DNA of 64,000 nucleotides from positions 1 to 64,000 of the forward strand of contig NZ_AVHW01000029.1 in assembly GCF_000449425.2 (NCBI RefSeq), in the 5' to 3' direction. A program made the position numbers and the translations under genes. Source of the DNA: Clostridioides difficile CD160 (GTDB taxonomy: Bacteria > Bacillota > Clostridia > Peptostreptococcales > Peptostreptococcaceae). Every line of letters starts with the position of its first letter. Positions within the stretch are counted from its first letter, which is position 1. Under the pieces are notes generated by a model. The model was given only the letters and a program-made list of their open reading frames with translations. It was not told where the DNA came from and ran no database searches. Below are positions 60,676-64,000 of this stretch, one piece after another.

Positions 60676-61293
60676 TTGAATATATTAGATAAATCAACCG
60701 CAAAATTAGAACAAGTCTTTGCATATTTAGATACATTAAATAATAACTCTAATCCACCACACTATTTATGTAAGGCTATAGTACCAATAATATACAAAGA
60801 AGCAGAGAAAAAAGGTGTAAATCCAGTTATTGCAATTGCTCAAGCATTTGTAGAAACTGGATATTTTAATTTTGGTAGAGTTTTAAATCCTTCATATTGC
60901 AATGTATGTGGACTTAAAGGTAATAAAGGTGGTGGAGATTTAGACCCATCAGCTCATACAAGATTTAGTTGTTGGGAAGATGGAGTGGCAGCATTTATAG
61001 ACCATCTAGCCCTATATGCTGGAGCTAAAGGTTATCCAAAATATAACGAATTAGTTGGTAAAAATGAATACAAAGTTAATGGAGTTACATTAGATCCTAG
61101 ACATTTCCCATATTTACATGGAGAAGCTAAGATAGTTGAGAGTTTATCTGGTAAATGGTGTCCAGATATGGGCTATGGTCAAAACATAATAAATATATGC
61201 AATAAGATAAATTCAATGAAAATAGAAAATAATGATATGAAGTTAGAGCAAGTAAAAATTAAAGTAAAAGAATTAAGTGACATTCTTGGATAG
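60676..61293 (+). CDS. Second lysin: glucosaminidase-like (GH73/lysozyme-like)
   Basis: TTG 60676 behind GTAGGAGGTAATGAA, 205 residues. KEAEKKGVNPVIAIAQAFVETGYF contains the likely catalytic Glu (VETGY); NVCGLKG and AAFIDHLALYAG follow in the order of glucosaminidases. Paired use of an amidase and a glycan-cleaving lysin is unusual but known. No signal peptide, so release needs the holin. Confidence 0.75.
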   Translation: MNILDKSTAKLEQVFAYLDTLNNNSNPPHYLCKAIVPIIYKEAEKKGVNPVIAIAQAFVETGYFNFGRVLNPSYCNVCGLKGNKGGGDLDPSAHTRFSCWEDGVAAFIDHLALYAGAKGYPKYNELVGKNEYKVNGVTLDPRHFPYLHGEAKIVESLSGKWCPDMGYGQNIINICNKINSMKIENNDMKLEQVKIKVKELSDILG

Positions 61294-61304
61294 GAGGAAG
61301 TTAT

Positions 61305-61556
61305 ATGGATATAATGCAGTTTATACCTCAAAATTTGATAATGCTAATAGGAGGTCTTTACATATTGGGGACTTTTATAAAAGAATCAAATATTAAAAAT
61401 AAATATATACCTTTTACATTATTGATTATATCAATAATAAGTAGTTGTTTATTTATGAAAGAGTTGTCAATAGAGGCTATCTTTGAAGGTATTTTATGCT
61501 GGGGAGCGTCTATAGGTATAAGTCAAATACAAGTACAAAACAAAAAGGAAAAGTAG
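61305..61556 (+). CDS. Phage holin
   Basis: 83 residues with about three hydrophobic segments (NLIMLIGGLYILGTFI; FTLLIISIISSCLFM; IFEGILCWGASIGIS) and a charged end KKEK, matching the phage holin families of Firmicutes. It forms the membrane lesion that lets the lysins out. GGAGGAAG ribosome site; ends where the next gene starts. Confidence 0.75.
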   Translation: MDIMQFIPQNLIMLIGGLYILGTFIKESNIKNKYIPFTLLIISIISSCLFMKELSIEAIFEGILCWGASIGISQIQVQNKKEK

Positions 61557-61868
61557 ATGTTATCTAAAGAAATGATTGAATTATTAAGCCAATATGGATA
61601 TACGGCTATACTATTAACGATAGTAATGTTATGGTTTGGCAGATATTTAGAAAAGAATAGACAACTAGAGCAGGATGACAGAAAAAAGGAAAGAGCTTAT
61701 TTTTCAAGAGAAATTAAAGAGCAGAGAACTTTATTTGGTAATACAATAGATAAATTTGATGATAAATTAGATAAATTTGCAGAAGCATTAAACACTAATA
61801 ATAGTAGACTTGAAAGAGTTGAAACAGACATAACAGAAATAAAAGATAGATTAAAGGCTAGAGATTAA
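61557..61868 (+). CDS. BhlA/UviB-like holin-related protein
   Basis: 103 residues: one membrane segment (YTAILLTIVMLWFGRYLEK) and a long charged coiled coil (FDDKLDKFAEALNTNNSRLE). This is the BhlA/UviB layout seen next to lysins in clostridial phages. It may be a second holin or a regulator of the first. Confidence 0.75.
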   Translation: MLSKEMIELLSQYGYTAILLTIVMLWFGRYLEKNRQLEQDDRKKERAYFSREIKEQRTLFGNTIDKFDDKLDKFAEALNTNNSRLERVETDITEIKDRLKARD

Positions 61869-61898
61869 TTTTTCTAGTCTTTTTAAGGAAGTGAGATA

Positions 61899-62837
61899 TT
61901 GACAACATTTGAAAAGAGAAGTAAAAGAATTAAAATAGATGGAGATATAAACAAAAATAATGAGAAATTAATAAAAGGATTTCTTCAAGCTAAGAAAATA
62001 GCTGGATTAAGCGAAAAAACTATCTATGTATATAGGTGTGATTTAAATACATGGTCTAGATATCTACATGATGAAATGGGTGATTTACTTATTGAAGATT
62101 GTACTGAAGACGATATAATGGAGTATATTTCATTTAGGATGGAAGATAATCATGTTAATAGAATCAAAGTAATATTCTCAGGCATTTCATCTCTATATGA
62201 CCATCTTAGAAGGAAAAGAATCGTAAAAGAAAATCCAGTATCACTAATAGAAAGACCTAAAAAAGGATTACCTGTTGTAGAAAAACATTTTTTAAATATA
62301 GAACAAGTTAAAGAACTACAAGATAAATTGTCAAAACAAGATGATTTGCAATTAGAAGTTTATATAAATTTTGCTTTGTCAACTGCTGGTAGAGTTACAG
62401 CTACAAGTAATCTGACTTGGGAAAATATAGACTTTGATAATAGAGTATGTGAGAATATCAAGGAAAAAGGTGGAAAGATAGTAGATTTTTACTTTAGTGA
62501 GAAAGTAAAAGATTTATTATTAAAACTAAAAAAACTGAGAGAAGAAGAAAATATAATAAATGATTATGTTTTTTTAGTTAGGTATGGTGGAGAATATCAT
62601 AAAGCTACATCAGATGTATTAAGAAGTTGGGCTAAGAAGGCTGGTAAATTAATATATATAGATAATTTAGCACCTCACTCATTAAGACGAAGTTTTGCAA
62701 CTATAGCTAAAGCTAATAACTTACCACTTGAAGATATCTCAACTATCCTGAATCATGAATCCACTGATACAACTAAGATATATATAAAAGAAGATAAATG
62801 TAAAATTTCTAAATCTAAAGATTTAATAGGACTATAA
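61899..62837 (+). CDS. int: Tyrosine recombinase (integrase, Xer-like)
   Basis: TTG 61899 behind AAGGAAGTGAG. 312 residues: an SAM-like N-terminal domain (SEKTIYVYRCDLNTWSRYLH) and a catalytic domain with Arg (TAGRVTATSNL), His-x-x-Arg (PHSLRRSFAT), His (LNHESTDTTK) and Tyr (IYIKED). It inserts and removes the phage. Its place right after the lysis genes, in the late orientation, is noteworthy. An attachment site would be expected nearby but is not identified. Confidence 0.85.
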   Translation: MTTFEKRSKRIKIDGDINKNNEKLIKGFLQAKKIAGLSEKTIYVYRCDLNTWSRYLHDEMGDLLIEDCTEDDIMEYISFRMEDNHVNRIKVIFSGISSLYDHLRRKRIVKENPVSLIERPKKGLPVVEKHFLNIEQVKELQDKLSKQDDLQLEVYINFALSTAGRVTATSNLTWENIDFDNRVCENIKEKGGKIVDFYFSEKVKDLLLKLKKLREEENIINDYVFLVRYGGEYHKATSDVLRSWAKKAGKLIYIDNLAPHSLRRSFATIAKANNLPLEDISTILNHESTDTTKIYIKEDKCKISKSKDLIGL

Positions 62838-62857
62838 AATTAAAAAGAAGTGATATT

Positions 62858-62893
62858 ATGGCATGTAAAGGTAAGAAAAAAGGAAATAGATAA
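62858..62893 (+). CDS. Possible 11-residue peptide, MACKGKKKGNR
   Basis: ATG 62858 has AAAGAAGTGAT at good spacing and the stop lies just before the terminator. The very basic peptide may be an unusual product or leader. Only the ribosome site supports it. Confidence 0.35.
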   Translation: MACKGKKKGNR

Positions 62894-62897
62894 TAAT

Positions 62898-62953
62898 AAG
62901 CCCTCTAGGGATTACTCTTAATTGAGTTTTCTTTAGAGGGCTTTATTTTTTTG
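62898..62953 (+). terminator. Strong terminator after the integrase
   Basis: AAGCCCTCTA (62898-62907) pairs with TAGAGGGCTT (62934-62943), followed by TATTTTTTT. The loop contains ACTCTTAATTGAGT, itself a small stem. It ends the late transcription unit. Confidence 0.85.
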
Positions 62954-63025
62954 TCCATAATGACTTTTTATGCAAATTTTCTATATTTGTAAAATTCCAT
63001 TCATTAGTATCTTACTTTATTAAAG

Positions 63026-63361
63026 TTACGTTTTTTCATTAATAATTAAACAATATTCTAAAGAACCAATAAAACTTTCTATAGAATTAGAGTGTACTTC
63101 TTCTAGAAATCTTTTGGTTTCAAATGCTTTATATTCTCTTTCTGTTATAAGTATTGTGTAATGAGTATATTTCTCTATTTTTTCTGCATCCAAAAAATTC
63201 TTTTTAACTAGTCGCGATAAAAGTGTTAGAGTTGTCGTTGCCTTCCAGCCCCATGCAAATTCCATAGCATTGATAACTTCTTTAGATATTACTATATCAT
63301 TTATGTGCCAAATAAACTTCATAACTTTCAATTCCGCTTTTGGTATGTTTTGTATTAACAT
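63026..63361 (-). CDS. BlaI/MecI-type winged-helix repressor
   Basis: 111 residues with the BlaI pattern: IPKAELKVMKFIWHIND, VISKEVINAMEFAWGWKATT, TLLSRLVKKNFLDAEKIEKY and a C-terminal dimer helix. BlaI relatives repress beta-lactamase-type operons, but no sensor protease is next to it. It is divergent from the XRE gene; the 200 bp between hold the control region. It may act as a phage regulator. Confidence 0.75.
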   Translation of the reverse strand: MLIQNIPKAELKVMKFIWHINDIVISKEVINAMEFAWGWKATTTLTLLSRLVKKNFLDAEKIEKYTHYTILITEREYKAFETKRFLEEVHSNSIESFIGSLEYCLIINEKT

Positions 63362-63562
63362 ATGAACAACCCTTTCTAATTCAAAATAAGTAACAATTAG
63401 ATTTTTAATTCCCTTACAGACAAATTCTTATGAGATTAGCTATCTTATTTGCAAAAATTATTTTAGACTTAAATGCTCTATATAAATTATTCATGTATAT
63501 AGATTATTATATTATACTGTGCAAATGGTTACAATATAAAAAACAGAAAGGAGAGTATAATT

Positions 63563-63925
63563 ATGGATGTAGATTATAAAGCATTAGGAAAAAGAATCAA
63601 AATTGCAAGAATTAAAAATGGGATAACTCAAGAATCTGTTGCTGAGGAAATAGATATAACCCCATCTCATATGAGCAATATCGAAACTGGAAAAACAAAG
63701 GTAAGTTTGTCTGTGTTAGTTAATATTGCTAATGCTCTTTCTGTTACGATAGATGAATTGTTATGTGATAATGTATTAAATTCTAAAATTATATTTGAGG
63801 GAGAAGCTAAAGAAATTTTTAATGATTGTGATGAGTATGAAGTTAGAATACTTGTTGATGTTTTAAAGTATATGAAAGAAGCTATGCGTAAAGATAGAGA
63901 AATAAGAAATCGATTTGATATGTAA
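63563..63925 (+). CDS. XRE-family repressor-like protein
   Basis: ATG 63563 behind GAAAGGAG. 120 residues: helix-turn-helix at about 8-65 (ITQESVAEEIDITPSHMSNI ... KTKVSLSVLVNIANALSVTI) and a short helical C-terminal part (YEVRILVDVLKYMKEAM). It fits a small phage repressor or a chromosomal XRE regulator. AT-rich sequence before it (63490-63545) has TATA-type boxes and a GCAAATGGTTAC stretch. Confidence 0.75.
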   Translation: MDVDYKALGKRIKIARIKNGITQESVAEEIDITPSHMSNIETGKTKVSLSVLVNIANALSVTIDELLCDNVLNSKIIFEGEAKEIFNDCDEYEVRILVDVLKYMKEAMRKDREIRNRFDM

Positions 63926-64000
63926 AACCCAGATTTTTTAGTTAAGTATATCAAGATTATATATTACAGTTTCAAAAATAGAAAACATATTAAAATTCTA

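Overview
The window looks like the late (packaging, head, tail, lysis) half of a large temperate siphophage or prophage of Clostridioides difficile or a very close relative. The evidence is the very low GC, strong AGGAGG-type ribosome binding sites with frequent TTG starts, a phage-borne protein with three cell wall binding type 2 repeats (the C. difficile Cwp anchor), a CD27L-type amidase, and a continuous late gene order on the + strand. The gene content reminds me of the large phiCD211-like siphophages, but that is from memory and unchecked. I saw no rRNA, tRNA or CRISPR array.

Layout. 1-698: right part of an IS605-family element (tnpB broken by frameshifts, plus its structured right end) sitting inside the large terminase gene. 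699-12452: terminase nuclease half, portal, protease-scaffold with a nested scaffold start, putative decoration protein, major capsid protein, connectors, tail tube, Dit-like protein, putative tail chaperone and an HK97 gp10-like protein. 12453-27050: an accessory island of about 14.5 kb between the tail tube/chaperone genes and the tape measure gene. It carries a reverse-strand HExxH protein, secreted YHYH and cell-wall proteins, zinc-ribbon proteins, an XRE-TPR regulator facing a BRO/KilAC antirepressor, an ATPase plus PD-(D/E)xK nuclease pair, a zinc-finger nuclease-like protein and a SHOCT membrane protein. It also holds a relic made of pieces of two phage genes.

27070-35960: a giant tape measure gene interrupted by three ORF-less group I introns, which leave a 27-nt exon, and by one frameshift near the 3' end. 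35961-36570: a candidate type I toxin-antitoxin locus. It has a 53-residue hydrophobic peptide on the - strand and a promoter-driven + strand RNA that overlaps it convergently. 36571-59778: baseplate and receptor-binding region. It has a Tal-like protein, an S74-chaperone fibre, a BppU/collagen-like fibre, a 1,726-residue RCC1-repeat protein, and three further fibres that share one N-terminal sequence. One of those has a C-type-lectin-like end resembling diversity-generating retroelement targets, one has two predicted seven-bladed propellers, and one has a different tip. XkdX-like and other small proteins lie between them.

59852-62893: lysis and integration. There is an amidase with an internal start for its C-terminal domain, a glucosaminidase, two holin-like proteins, a tyrosine recombinase and a strong terminator. 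63026-63925: a BlaI-like repressor and an XRE repressor, divergent.

How it works together: the + strand genes form a late programme of packaging, capsid, tail, adsorption and lysis. The island carries genes that probably act in the lysogen (surface proteins, regulators, possible defence genes). Three kinds of RNA-level element (an IS605/IStron-type element, group I introns, a type I antitoxin) lie in or beside essential late genes.
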